The position numbers and the translations under genes were made by a program. The notes beneath the pieces are model-generated. The model saw only the letters and a program-made list of their open reading frames with translations, was not told the origin of the DNA and ran no database searches. From positions 1 through 32,439 of the forward strand of contig CAISXI010000406.1 of assembly GCA_903889425.1 (NCBI GenBank): DNA of 32,439 nt. The letters are read 5' to 3'. Below are positions 1 to 9,358 of this stretch, piece by piece (position 1 is the first letter of the stretch; each line of letters starts with the position of its first letter). The DNA comes from an uncultured Roseiflexaceae bacterium (GTDB taxonomy: Bacteria > Chloroflexota > Chloroflexia > Chloroflexales > Roseiflexaceae).

Positions 1-585
1 GCCAGTGATGACGATAATGCACCGGCACCAATCTGCACCCGCTGTCAAGGCAAAACCTACATCACCTGTAGGGAATGTCGCGGCAACGGTCAACTCTACC
101 AACAACAACGCATGGATTGGCGCCGGCAACCGACCCAATTCACTGCCCAAGATGACACCAATTATGCCGAACAGCAGTGGCTTAGCCAACACTGTACGCC
201 ACGCACCGTCTACCGCCTGCAAGAACACCACGGCATCCGCCCCGAATGGAAATTACTGCCCAAAGTCGAGCACCTGATTGCCCAAATGACCGCCTACCAA
301 AACAACGATAGCCGGGTCGTCCTCAGCGAACTAACAATCGCCGTGATTCCAGTCAGTGAATTTGTCTTTGATTTGGGTGAAACCGGCACTTGGCTCCAGC
401 CTACCACTACGACTGAGCCAACCCAATACCGCTGGGCCGTGTTTGGATTTGAACGAATCCTCCCCCCCAATCGTCAATTCCTTGATTGGCAACGAATTAT
501 CCTCATAGGATTATCAGGAATCTGTTTTATACTACTCGTAGTTATTTTTGTCTTGGCAACCGTCAATTCAGTGCCACAATCGTGA
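1..585 (+). CDS. DnaJ-type zinc-finger-like protein with C-terminal transmembrane helix (5' truncated by window)
   Basis: Frame 1 is open from base 1: ASDDDNAPAPICTRCQGKTYITCRECRGNGQLYQQQRMDW..., with CxxC...CxxCxGxG motifs; hydrophobic C-terminus IILIGLSGICFILLVVIFVLATV. The track ORF 112..585 is the 3' part. Confidence 0.7.
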   Translation, partial: ASDDDNAPAPICTRCQGKTYITCRECRGNGQLYQQQRMDWRRQPTQFTAQDDTNYAEQQWLSQHCTPRTVYRLQEHHGIRPEWKLLPKVEHLIAQMTAYQNNDSRVVLSELTIAVIPVSEFVFDLGETGTWLQPTTTTEPTQYRWAVFGFERILPPNRQFLDWQRIILIGLSGICFILLVVIFVLATVNSVPQS

Positions 586-672
586 ACCATTGAATATCGG
601 GTTTACATCTGTTTAGTGCACTTCTGCGTACTAGTACGTGAATAAAACGACAGCGATGCACGGGAGAAAAAG

Positions 673-1944
673 ATGCGCGTTGCGATGTTGAGTGTCCATA
701 CCAGCCCATTAGCCGGACTCGGTGGCAAAGAAGCCGGCGGAATGAATGTCTACGTCCGTGAATTAAGTCGCGAGCTGGGACGCCGTGGCATCATTGTTGA
801 TATATTCACCCGCAGTCAAGAGCCCCAGTCACCGCGGATTATTGCCGTCGAACGCAATGTCACCCTCGTGACATTACCTGCGGGACCTGAAGCACCATAT
901 GACAAAAATCTCATCCTTGACCACCAAGCAGAATTCGTGGCTGGGATGCAAGATTACGCCCAATTACACCATTACCACTACGATATTATCCACAGCCACT
1001 ACTTTGTATCAGGGATTATTGGGCTGGCGCTCCGTGAGGTTTGGGGCATACCATTGGTACACATGTTCCATACCCTCGGTGCCATGAAAAATCACGTGGC
1101 TCGTAGCGACGAAGAGCGCGAAACCGGCCAGCGCATCGCCCTCGAAGGGCGCCTGATGCGCGAAGCCGATGTCGTCGTGGCTGCCACCCCCCTTGATCTC
1201 CAACAAATGGTCTGGCATTACGAAGCCACTCCCGATCGCATCAAAATCATCCCGTGTGGCGTCGATCTCAAACGTTTTCACCCCCACGATATGGCCGAAG
1301 CCCGCGCCGCCTTGGGGCTCCCCGCCCAGCCAACGCCACTCGTGTTGCTGATTGGCCGCATCGAGCCCCTCAAAGGCATCGATGCCCTGATTCGCGCCGT
1401 CGCCCTCGTACGCCAACACTATCCGCACCTCGCCGATACTACCGCCGTGGTGATTGGAGGCGCGAGTGATGAACAACCCGAATTGTGGAACAGCGAGCAA
1501 CGCCGCCTCGACCAAATTCGCACCGAATTAGGCATCCGCCATGCCATCAAATTCATTGGCGCCCGTCCCCAAAGCCAACTTTCGCTCTATCACGCCGCCG
1601 CTGACGTGGTCACCATGCCATCACACTACGAATCATTTGGCATGGCCGCCCTCGAAGCCTTGGCGAGTGGTCGTCCCGTGATTGCCACCAGCGCCGGCGG
1701 ACCAGCCACCATCATCGACGATGGCATCAATGGGTTACTCACCGTGCCCGATGATGCCCCAGCCCTAGCCACCAATTTAGCTCGCGTCCTCAGTAACGCT
1801 CACTTTGCCCATACACTAGGATTGGCAGCGCGTGAACGCGCACAACGCTATGGTTGGAGCAATATTGGCTGTGACGTACTCGACGTATACCGTAGCCAAA
1901 TCCGCACGCATAGCGATACCACACACGCATGCGCACCCTGTTAA
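673..1944 (+). CDS. Glycosyltransferase family 4 (MshA / sucrose-phosphate-synthase-like)
   Basis: MRVAMLSVHTSPLAGLGGKEAGGMNVYVRELSRELGRRG; C-terminal PSHYESFGMAALEALASGRPVIATSAGGPATII (EX7E motif). RBS GGGAGA upstream. Confidence 0.9.
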   Translation: MRVAMLSVHTSPLAGLGGKEAGGMNVYVRELSRELGRRGIIVDIFTRSQEPQSPRIIAVERNVTLVTLPAGPEAPYDKNLILDHQAEFVAGMQDYAQLHHYHYDIIHSHYFVSGIIGLALREVWGIPLVHMFHTLGAMKNHVARSDEERETGQRIALEGRLMREADVVVAATPLDLQQMVWHYEATPDRIKIIPCGVDLKRFHPHDMAEARAALGLPAQPTPLVLLIGRIEPLKGIDALIRAVALVRQHYPHLADTTAVVIGGASDEQPELWNSEQRRLDQIRTELGIRHAIKFIGARPQSQLSLYHAAADVVTMPSHYESFGMAALEALASGRPVIATSAGGPATIIDDGINGLLTVPDDAPALATNLARVLSNAHFAHTLGLAARERAQRYGWSNIGCDVLDVYRSQIRTHSDTTHACAPC

Positions 1945-3143
1945 TATTGCTCAGCTGCGCTATTGCCTGTAGTAGTTGTAGTGCCCAACCGCTCGTCATC
2001 AACAACGGCAGCAATACCGGTAGTGACACCAATGATGGTATCCCGCAGTTGCCTACTGTTACTCCTGATGGCACCACGGGGTTTTTCCAACCGGTGATTA
2101 CGCCCACGGCGATTGCCATGCAACCACTCACTGATGCCGCCCCTGCCCCCGTCCTCGACCCCATCGAGGTCGGATCGATTGGCGACGACACCGTGTTTGG
2201 CCAACACATGCATAACCTCGTCGATGCGGGGTTGTTTAGTGGCAGTGTGCTTGTGGCCCGGCGGGGCCAAATCCTGCTCCGCCACGGCTATGGTATGGCC
2301 AACAACGCCACCCGTGTCGCTGCCACCACCCGCTTCCGAATCGCATCCCTATCAAAACAATTCACTGCCACCTTGGTGCTACGCCTACACGAGCAAGGGC
2401 GCCTCAACATCGACGACGGCATCTGCAATTACATCGAAGCCTGCCCACCGGCATGGGGACAAGTCACGATTCGGCATTTGTTGGCACACTCGTCTGGCAT
2501 TCCCGATTACACTGAATTTCGTAGTTTTGATGCCACCCAAGCCAATCCCACTACCCGTGAAGAACTCATCGCACGCTTTCGGAGCAATCCATTGCTATTT
2601 CCACCAGGCAGTGCGTTTCGCTATTCCAATTCAGGGTATGTACTGCTTGGTGCCATCCTCGAATACGTCACTGGCACACCGTATGCCGATTTATTGCGCA
2701 ACGAAATCACCGCGCCGTTGGGGCTCAACGACACCGGCTACGATCATAGTCGCAACGGCAACGACCCGAGCCTCGCCCAAGGCTGGTTGCGACGAGGGGT
2801 CGGCGCCGATGCCATCGATGCCTCGACCCTCGACGCCGCCGGTGCGCTCTATTCCACCGTCGACGATTTGTTTCGCTGGGATCGGGCCCTGACCGAAGGG
2901 CGCATGCTCCGTGCCGATACCTTAGCCATGATGCGTACGCCTCAAGTCAAACGCTATGGGCTAGGAGTGATGCTCTACCCGCTCGGTAACATGTCCGTCG
3001 TGCATCACGACGGCATGGCGAGCGGCATCCGCACCTTCCTCGGTAACTTCACCGACAACGACATCACCGTGATTGTGTTGAGTAACTACGAAACAACCGA
3101 TGTCGCAGGCATCGCTACCTATATGGCTCAGTTAGCTCGCTAA
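1929..3143 (+). CDS. Serine hydrolase, class C beta-lactamase/PBP-like, probable lipoprotein
   Basis: Signal with lipobox-like cysteines (LLILLSCAIACSSCSAQP); SxxK motif ASLSKQFTA; YSNSGYVLLG motif; HHDGMASGIRTF. Overlaps the upstream gene by 16 nt. Confidence 0.87.
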   Translation: MRTLLILLSCAIACSSCSAQPLVINNGSNTGSDTNDGIPQLPTVTPDGTTGFFQPVITPTAIAMQPLTDAAPAPVLDPIEVGSIGDDTVFGQHMHNLVDAGLFSGSVLVARRGQILLRHGYGMANNATRVAATTRFRIASLSKQFTATLVLRLHEQGRLNIDDGICNYIEACPPAWGQVTIRHLLAHSSGIPDYTEFRSFDATQANPTTREELIARFRSNPLLFPPGSAFRYSNSGYVLLGAILEYVTGTPYADLLRNEITAPLGLNDTGYDHSRNGNDPSLAQGWLRRGVGADAIDASTLDAAGALYSTVDDLFRWDRALTEGRMLRADTLAMMRTPQVKRYGLGVMLYPLGNMSVVHHDGMASGIRTFLGNFTDNDITVIVLSNYETTDVAGIATYMAQLAR

Positions 3144-3908
3144 TAACTCAAGTGCCGCCACTGCCGTACGAATCGCCCGATCGACCCCTTCGGCTTTCTG
3201 GTCGAGCACAATCGTTTCGGCACTGGTGCGCTGCGCCACCGCTGCACAGACACAGCCGGCCGCAAAGCCGTACACCAAGCCCATTTTGAACAACGTGCCT
3301 GCTTCCATTTCGTAATTCACAATCCGCAGGTGTTGATACTCTGCCGTCGCACCAATATGTTTGCGCAACAAATGGGGATTAGCCGAGGCATGGCGCTCTT
3401 GACCCTCATAAAACGTATCCACTGACGCCGTCACCCCCATATGCGCCGGAATCTGCTGCGCCTTGGCGGCATTCATCAAGGCGATGGTGACATAGGGGTC
3501 GGCTGCCGCCGGGAACTCGAGCGGCGCAATGTCTGCCGCTGCGCCCTGCCGGCACAAGGCCGCCTGCGATACCACCACATGCCCGGGCATGACGTGGGGT
3601 TGGATGGAGCCACACGTGCCGACCCGGATAATCGTGGTAATCCCCACCTGCACCAATTCATTGACCACAATGCTCAACGACGGTGCCCCCATGCCACTGG
3701 TGGCCGAAATCACCGGCGTGCCGTTGCCCAAAAAAGCCAGCGAACTGTGCAAGCCGCGATGGTCTGACAACGTCTGGGCACCCTGCAGATAGGTCTGGGC
3801 AATCATGGCCGCCCGCTCGGGATCACCCGAAATCAAGGCCATTTTGGGCTGGTGGCCTGCGAAATCATCAATCCCAAAGCCGATATGATAAAACCGTTGA
3901 TTGCTCAT
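3132..3908 (-). CDS. Nucleoside phosphorylase (uridine phosphorylase-like)
   Basis: ALISGDPERAAMIAQ, IRVGTCGSIQPHV, NYEMEAGTLFKMG motifs of the PNP/UDP family. Convergent 12-nt overlap with the 1929..3143 gene. Confidence 0.88.
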   Translation of the reverse strand: MSNQRFYHIGFGIDDFAGHQPKMALISGDPERAAMIAQTYLQGAQTLSDHRGLHSSLAFLGNGTPVISATSGMGAPSLSIVVNELVQVGITTIIRVGTCGSIQPHVMPGHVVVSQAALCRQGAAADIAPLEFPAAADPYVTIALMNAAKAQQIPAHMGVTASVDTFYEGQERHASANPHLLRKHIGATAEYQHLRIVNYEMEAGTLFKMGLVYGFAAGCVCAAVAQRTSAETIVLDQKAEGVDRAIRTAVAALELLAS

Positions 3909-3947
3909 GGCATAACTCCTTTTTTACAAAGTGATATTCACGAAATA

Positions 3948-4127
3948 TTATGTGCGGCGCACGCCAATCCATGCAATGACGGCAAGCACAAATATGCCGA
4001 AAAAAATCTGGGTATAAATACTATTGATGCCATTGGCCGAGGCATTGATGGCTGCCAAAATCGCCGTCAAGAGTATAATAAAATTACAGCCACGCTTCAC
4101 TCGTTGTTCGGGGGTTGTTTCCATCAT
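3948..4127 (-). CDS. Small two-TM membrane protein
   Basis: [59 protein letters not shown]; start trimmed to the ATGATG preceded by GGAGAG on the minus strand. Confidence 0.55.
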   Translation of the reverse strand: MMETTPEQRVKRGCNFIILLTAILAAINASANGINSIYTQIFFGIFVLAVIAWIGVRRT

Positions 4128-4204
4128 CAGCTCTCCGCATATGCGTATTCTTGGCGTTAGTATACCGTGAATTCTGTGCACCGTCATTACCAAGGAGTAG
4201 CCAC

Positions 4205-4705
4205 ATGACCCCACCTGATACATTGAATCGAATTGGTATCCTCACCCGCCGCGAAATCGAAGCCCGCATGTTGGCCCCTATTATCACTGCCTTGTGTGAA
4301 AAATTCGACCGCGCCGAGGTGATTGCCACCGTCCGCGACAGCATCATCGCCATGGCACAACAACAAGGGGGGAATTTGGCCAGCGAATTTGGTGGCTGTG
4401 GCCTGGCCGAATTCGAATCCACCCTACAATACTGGACCAAAGATGACGCCTTGCGCATCGACGTCGTCGAACGCACCCCGGAAGCCTTTGGTTTTAATGT
4501 GACCAAATGCCGCTACGCCGAGTTGTACCAGAGCCTCGGCATCCCCGAATTAGGTGCCGTATTGTCGTGCAATCGCGATTATGCCTTGATTGAAGGATTC
4601 AATGCAGATATTGCACTAACCCGTACTCAGACCATCATGCAAGGGGCGAGTCATTGCGACTTCCGCTATCGCCAGCGCTCACAATCTGACACAACGGTCG
4701 CATAA
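4205..4705 (+). CDS. L-2-amino-thiazoline-4-carboxylic acid hydrolase-like protein
   Basis: [34 protein letters not shown]...; [37 protein letters not shown] resembles the ATC hydrolase family. AAGGAG RBS before ATG 4205. Confidence 0.7.
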   Translation: MTPPDTLNRIGILTRREIEARMLAPIITALCEKFDRAEVIATVRDSIIAMAQQQGGNLASEFGGCGLAEFESTLQYWTKDDALRIDVVERTPEAFGFNVTKCRYAELYQSLGIPELGAVLSCNRDYALIEGFNADIALTRTQTIMQGASHCDFRYRQRSQSDTTVA

Positions 4706-4712
4706 CCTGCGT

Positions 4713-4742
4713 TTGCCCCTCACCACGTGCATATGCTATACT
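4713..4742 (+). promoter_or_regulatory. Candidate sigma70-type promoter for the rpsB operon
   Basis: TTGCCC (4713-4718), 18-nt spacer, TATACT (4737-4742). Confidence 0.55.
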
Positions 4743-4867
4743 AATTGCGGTATGCAAACGACACACACTTCTCGATTGTGGTGAATCCTGCGCCAATGGC
4801 GTCTCACCCAGCGTGACAGAAGTGGCGGTTTACGTAGACAAACGTATCAACAAAAAAGGAGCCTCCC

Positions 4868-5650
4868 GTGACGGACAACTCAAGTCGCATTGCCTCATTG
4901 CGCGCCCTGCTCGAAGCCGGCGCCCACTTCGGTCACCAAACCCGCCGTTGGAACCCCAAAATGAAGCCTTATATCTTTGGGGCCCGCAACGGCATCCACG
5001 TCCTCGACCTGCAACAAACGGTTGACGGCCTCAACAGCGCCTACAACTATGTGGTCGAAACCGTCGCCGCCGGTGGCAAGATTCTCTTTGTGGGCACCAA
5101 GAAGCAAGCTCAAGAGACCATCCAACAAGAAGCCACCCGCTCGAATCAGTTGTACATTATCCAACGCTGGTTGGGTGGTACGTTGACCAATTTCTCGACC
5201 ATTCGCCGCCGCTTGCGCTACATGGCTGACCTCGAAGCCCAACGCGATCGTGGTGACTTCAGTCGCTTGACCAAAGCCGAAGCCCAGAAGCGTATCGAAG
5301 AAATCGAGAAGCTCAACAAGGTGTTCAGTGGTCTCAAAAACATGGATCGCGTCCCAAGTGCGATTTTCATTGTTGACCCCCACAAAGAAACCTTGGCCTT
5401 GGCCGAAGCCCTCAAGGTCAGTATCCCCATCGTTGCCATGGTCGACACCAATTGTGACCCCGACAACATCGATTATGTCGTGCCGTGTAACGACGATGCC
5501 ATCCGGAGCATTCGTTTGATTACCAGCCGGATCGCCGATGCCGCCATCGAAGGCCAAAATCGCCGCGAATCATTGCGGAGCGACCATGGCACCTCACAAG
5601 CAGCCATGATGGATGCTGCGAGCGCCGACGTGGTAGCCGACAAAGAATAA
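4868..5650 (+). CDS. rpsB: 30S ribosomal protein S2
   Basis: [41 protein letters not shown] start after AAAAGGAG. Confidence 0.98.
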   Translation: MTDNSSRIASLRALLEAGAHFGHQTRRWNPKMKPYIFGARNGIHVLDLQQTVDGLNSAYNYVVETVAAGGKILFVGTKKQAQETIQQEATRSNQLYIIQRWLGGTLTNFSTIRRRLRYMADLEAQRDRGDFSRLTKAEAQKRIEEIEKLNKVFSGLKNMDRVPSAIFIVDPHKETLALAEALKVSIPIVAMVDTNCDPDNIDYVVPCNDDAIRSIRLITSRIADAAIEGQNRRESLRSDHGTSQAAMMDAASADVVADKE

Positions 5651-5666
5651 TCCATAACCCTCACAG

Positions 5667-5703
5667 GTGCGGGAGCGTGGTGACAAGCACTACACTCCCG
5701 CAC
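5667..5703 (+). terminator. Hairpin between rpsB and tsf (attenuator or processing element rather than a canonical terminator)
   Basis: GTGCGGGAGCGTGGTG (5667-5682) pairs with CACTACACTCCCGCAC (5688-5703), one mismatch and one G-U; no long T-tract. Confidence 0.5.
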
Positions 5704-5748
5704 TATTACGCTAGGTATAGTTTTTATCAAGAAATAAGGAGAACTACG

Positions 5749-6279
5749 GTGACAGAGATTTCCGCCCAGATGGTCAAAGAATTACGTGAACGTACCGGTG
5801 CCGGCGTCAAAGAATGCAAAGACATTTTGTCACAAACCGATGGCAACATGAACAAAGCCATCGAGTTGTTGCGCGAACGTGGTATGAAAGTCAGTGACAA
5901 AGTCAAAGATCGCGACGCCAAAGAAGGTCGCATCGAGATTTATGTCCACAACGGCGCCCGCATGGCTGCCATGATTGAACTCAGCTGCGAGACCGACTTC
6001 GTCGCCCGCACCCCTGAATTCATCCAACTCGCCAAAGACATTGCCATGCATGTGGCAGCCGTCAACCCCAAATACATCAACCCAGAGCAAGTTTCGGACG
6101 AAGAAGTCGCAGCCAGTGGCTTGACCGCCGCCAAGCACTACGAAGAAGTGGTATTGCTCAAGCAAGCCTACGTCCGCAACCCCTCACAAACCATCGAAGA
6201 CATGGTTCAAGCCGCAGTGGCCAAATTGCGTGAAAACATCATCATTCGCCGCTTTACCCGTTACGAAATCGGAGGCTAA
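5749..6279 (+). CDS. tsf: Translation elongation factor Ts (short form)
   Basis: ISAQMVKELRERTGAGVKECKDILSQTDGNMNKAIELLRERG; GTG start at 5749 after AAGGAG is preferred over the ORF-track start. Confidence 0.96.
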   Translation: MTEISAQMVKELRERTGAGVKECKDILSQTDGNMNKAIELLRERGMKVSDKVKDRDAKEGRIEIYVHNGARMAAMIELSCETDFVARTPEFIQLAKDIAMHVAAVNPKYINPEQVSDEEVAASGLTAAKHYEEVVLLKQAYVRNPSQTIEDMVQAAVAKLRENIIIRRFTRYEIGG

Positions 6280-6284
6280 ACGCC

Positions 6285-6319
6285 CACAGCGTGGAGGTGA
6301 TACTCACCTCCACGCTGTG
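6285..6319 (+). other. Perfect 16-bp stem, 3-nt loop hairpin between tsf and pyrH
   Basis: CACAGCGTGGAGGTGA (6285-6300) TAC TCACCTCCACGCTGTG (6304-6319). Confidence 0.85.
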
Positions 6320-6330
6320 CGTAATGCACC

Positions 6331-7062
6331 ATGACGACCAAACCAAAGTACAAACGCATTCTGCTCAAGTTAAGTGGCGAAGCATTAGCCGGCGACCACG
6401 AGCAGACTATCGATCAAAACGTACTCGAGTACTTCGCCAAAGAAATCCACTCGATTCACGAATTAGGTGTGCAGGTGGCAATCGTCGTGGGTGGGGGGAA
6501 TATCTGGCGCGGTGGCCCCAAAGCTATTTCGCTTGGCATGGATCCTGCCCAATCGCACTACATGGGGATGTTGGCGACGATTATCAACGCCCTCGCCTTG
6601 CAAGATGCCCTCGAACGCCAAGGGGTGCATACCCGCGCCATGACCGCCATCAAAATGGATGAGGTCACAGAGCCATACCTGCGCCGCCGGGCCACCCGCC
6701 ACCTCGAGAAGCATCGCGCGATTATTCTCGCTGCGGGCACCGGCAATCCCTACTTTAGTACCGACTCAGCCTCGGCGCTCCGCGCAGCCGAAGTCGGCGC
6801 TGAAGTCATCTTGATGGCCAAAAACGGCGTCGATGGAGTCTATACTGCGGACCCTCGCCGCGATGCCACCGCCACTCGCTATGACCATCTCACCTACATG
6901 GATGCCCTACGCCAAGGGCTGGCCGTCATGGACAGCACTGCGTTGACGTTTTGTATGGACAACAATATCCCGATTATCGTCTTTAATCCTAGCGAAGCTG
7001 GGACTATTCGCCGCATCGTATTGGGTGAGCATGTTGGTACGCTGGTTAGTAAGGGGAAGTAA
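6331..7062 (+). CDS. pyrH: Uridylate kinase
   Basis: [45 protein letters not shown]. Confidence 0.97.
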   Translation: MTTKPKYKRILLKLSGEALAGDHEQTIDQNVLEYFAKEIHSIHELGVQVAIVVGGGNIWRGGPKAISLGMDPAQSHYMGMLATIINALALQDALERQGVHTRAMTAIKMDEVTEPYLRRRATRHLEKHRAIILAAGTGNPYFSTDSASALRAAEVGAEVILMAKNGVDGVYTADPRRDATATRYDHLTYMDALRQGLAVMDSTALTFCMDNNIPIIVFNPSEAGTIRRIVLGEHVGTLVSKGK

Positions 7063-7067
7063 ACACC

Positions 7068-7625
7068 ATGGTTAATGATGTACTCCGTGAAGCCGAAGGC
7101 CGCATGAAAAAAACAGCCGAGGCACTACGCCATACGCTGATTAGCATCCGCACTGGGCGTGCTTCTATTTCGCTGGTCGAAAACATGCCCGTCGAAGCAT
7201 ACGACGATATGCTTCCACTCAATCAGCTCGCTACCATATCAACACCGGATGCCCGCACCATCGCCATCCAACCGTTTGATACGAGCATGATCAAGGCCAT
7301 CGAAAAATCCATCAAAATCTCCGACTTGGGACTCAATCCCAATAACGACGGCCGCCTCATCCGCCTCAATTTGCCACCACTCAACGAAGAACGCCGTAAG
7401 GAATTGGTCAAACAAGTCCGTACTCGCGTCGAAGAAAGCAAAGTGGCGCTCCGTAACGTCCGGCGCGAAGCGCTTGATGACCTCAAGCAACTCGAAAACG
7501 AAAAAATGATCACTGAAGATGATCAACGACGTGGCGGTGAAAAGCTCCAAGAACATATGGAAAAAGCCACCCGTGAATTGGAGCACATTGGAGCCAACAA
7601 AGAGGCCGAAGTGCTGGAGATCTAA
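7068..7625 (+). CDS. frr: Ribosome recycling factor
   Basis: [26 protein letters not shown]...[19 protein letters not shown]. Confidence 0.97.
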   Translation: MVNDVLREAEGRMKKTAEALRHTLISIRTGRASISLVENMPVEAYDDMLPLNQLATISTPDARTIAIQPFDTSMIKAIEKSIKISDLGLNPNNDGRLIRLNLPPLNEERRKELVKQVRTRVEESKVALRNVRREALDDLKQLENEKMITEDDQRRGGEKLQEHMEKATRELEHIGANKEAEVLEI

Positions 7626-7631
7626 CATCAA

Positions 7632-8360
7632 ATGAATGACGTCACGGCACACCAATCAACGACACACTTGCCCAAACACATTGCCATTATCATGGATGGC
7701 AATGGTCGTTGGGCCAAGCAACATGGCAAATTACGCCATGCCGGGCATCGCGCCGGTGTCGAAAATCTCCGCCCGATTATTCGCGCTACCGCAGACCTTG
7801 GTGTGCCGTACCTGACGTTGTATGCCTTTTCTACCGAAAATTGGCGTCGGCCATCGCTTGAAGTCCAAGGATTAATGTCACTCTTAGCAGAGTTTCTCGA
7901 TCATGAAGTCGAAAACCTTAAAAACGAAGATGTCCGGATTAATCATCTTGGTTCATTTGAGGGAATTAATCCTCATTTAGCCGAAAAAATCTCCCAAGCG
8001 GTCGCCCGTACCCGTGATTGCAAACGCATTACCTTATCTGTGGCGTTTAATTATGGTGGTCGCCAAGATATCGTCACCGCAGTCAAACAAATCGTTGCGA
8101 GTGGGATAAGTCCAGAAGCCGTCACCGAAGAATTAATTTCGGCACACCTCTCTACGAATAATATCCCCGACCCCGACTTCATCATCCGTACCAGTGGCGA
8201 ATGGCGCTTATCAAATTTTTTAATTTGGGAAGCTGCCTATAGCGAATACTGGACCACTCCAGTGTTTTGGCCAGACTTTACCCCCCAACTACTCATGCAA
8301 GCCGTCGCTGATTATGGCAACCGCGACAGACGATTTGGTGGACTGAATGCAAAGTCCTAA
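7632..8360 (+). CDS. uppS: Isoprenyl (undecaprenyl) diphosphate synthase
   Basis: HIAIIMDGNGRWAKQHGKLRHAGHRAGVENLR; IIRTSGEWRLSNFLIWEAAYSEYW. Confidence 0.95.
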   Translation: MNDVTAHQSTTHLPKHIAIIMDGNGRWAKQHGKLRHAGHRAGVENLRPIIRATADLGVPYLTLYAFSTENWRRPSLEVQGLMSLLAEFLDHEVENLKNEDVRINHLGSFEGINPHLAEKISQAVARTRDCKRITLSVAFNYGGRQDIVTAVKQIVASGISPEAVTEELISAHLSTNNIPDPDFIIRTSGEWRLSNFLIWEAAYSEYWTTPVFWPDFTPQLLMQAVADYGNRDRRFGGLNAKS

Positions 8361-9204
8361 CAACTCAGTACGCCAACGCGTACTGACTATCTTGCCATTA
8401 CTGCCAATTTTAGTAGCGGCGATTTGGTGGGACTTGTGGTCAGTCACATTGGTCATGATTATTGCTGGCATGATTGGGTTGTATGAACTATACGATTCAT
8501 TCACCCAACGTGGCTATACCCCATTTACCCGCTTTGGGTTTGGCTTTGCAGCCTGCATTATTGCCGCCACCTGGTATCAAACCAGTAGCGGGCATCTGCT
8601 GGTTGAAGCGGTGATTGCCTTTGGCATGATTACTTCACTAATCGTGGCCCTGTTACGGGCCCACGAAGAACACGTCTTGACGTCGTGGGCATTAACCATG
8701 AGTGGCGTACTCTACGTGATCTACTTGCTCTCGTACATCATTCCCATGCGCGCCATCGCTACCCCACTCTACCCCGGCCTCTTGTCTGCCTGGATTGCCC
8801 CAGGCGTGGCATGGATTGTCCTCACCCTTGCCACCACCTGGCTCGGAGATGCCTTTGCCTACTTTAGTGGCCGAAGCTTTGGCAAACATTTACTCGCTCC
8901 CCATATCAGCCCCAAAAAAACCTGGGAGGGGAGTATCGGAGGATTGATTGGAGCCATTGCCACTGGCATCGGCTGTGTGCCATTGCTCGGTTTACCCATC
9001 CCGCTTTGGGGTGGGGCCTTGATTGGCATCATCGCCGGAATTATTGGACCCCTCGGTGATTTGGCTGAATCGCAAATCAAACGCCAACTGGGCGTCAAAG
9101 ACGTCGGGAGTATTTTGCCCGGCCATGGTGGTATGCTTGACCGCATTGATAGCGTGCTATTTATGCTGCCGATTGTCTATTACCTCGCTATTTGGTTTGC
9201 CTAA
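8347..9204 (+). CDS. cdsA: Phosphatidate cytidylyltransferase
   Basis: Multi-TM; C-terminal signature GDLAESQIKRQLGVKDVGSILPGHGGMLDRIDS. 14-nt overlap with uppS. Confidence 0.95.
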   Translation: MQSPNNSVRQRVLTILPLLPILVAAIWWDLWSVTLVMIIAGMIGLYELYDSFTQRGYTPFTRFGFGFAACIIAATWYQTSSGHLLVEAVIAFGMITSLIVALLRAHEEHVLTSWALTMSGVLYVIYLLSYIIPMRAIATPLYPGLLSAWIAPGVAWIVLTLATTWLGDAFAYFSGRSFGKHLLAPHISPKKTWEGSIGGLIGAIATGIGCVPLLGLPIPLWGGALIGIIAGIIGPLGDLAESQIKRQLGVKDVGSILPGHGGMLDRIDSVLFMLPIVYYLAIWFA

Positions 9205-9358
9205 GTCACTGCAAAAACTCACCGATTCCTCACGTCAAATTTTGCCGATATTCGCTACAATACATACAGTGTGATTCATTGTATTGCATGCAATGCGTCA
9301 TTGTCGCAAAGAATTGACTGGGTGTGGGCTAGATAGTACGTTTTGAAAAGAGGAATAG

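Noticed and set aside
1009-1515. 168-aa minus-strand ORF inside the GT4 gene
   Set aside because: Antisense shadow of the glycosyltransferase; composition typical of reverse-complement reading.
4895-5557. 220-aa minus-strand ORF opposite rpsB
   Set aside because: Fully antisense to a clear S2 gene; consistent with mirrored codon bias and no recognisable domain.
5749-6279. EF-Ts looks truncated (176 aa), possible pseudogene
   Set aside because: Short EF-Ts forms exist in other bacteria; frame intact with a good RBS and operon context.
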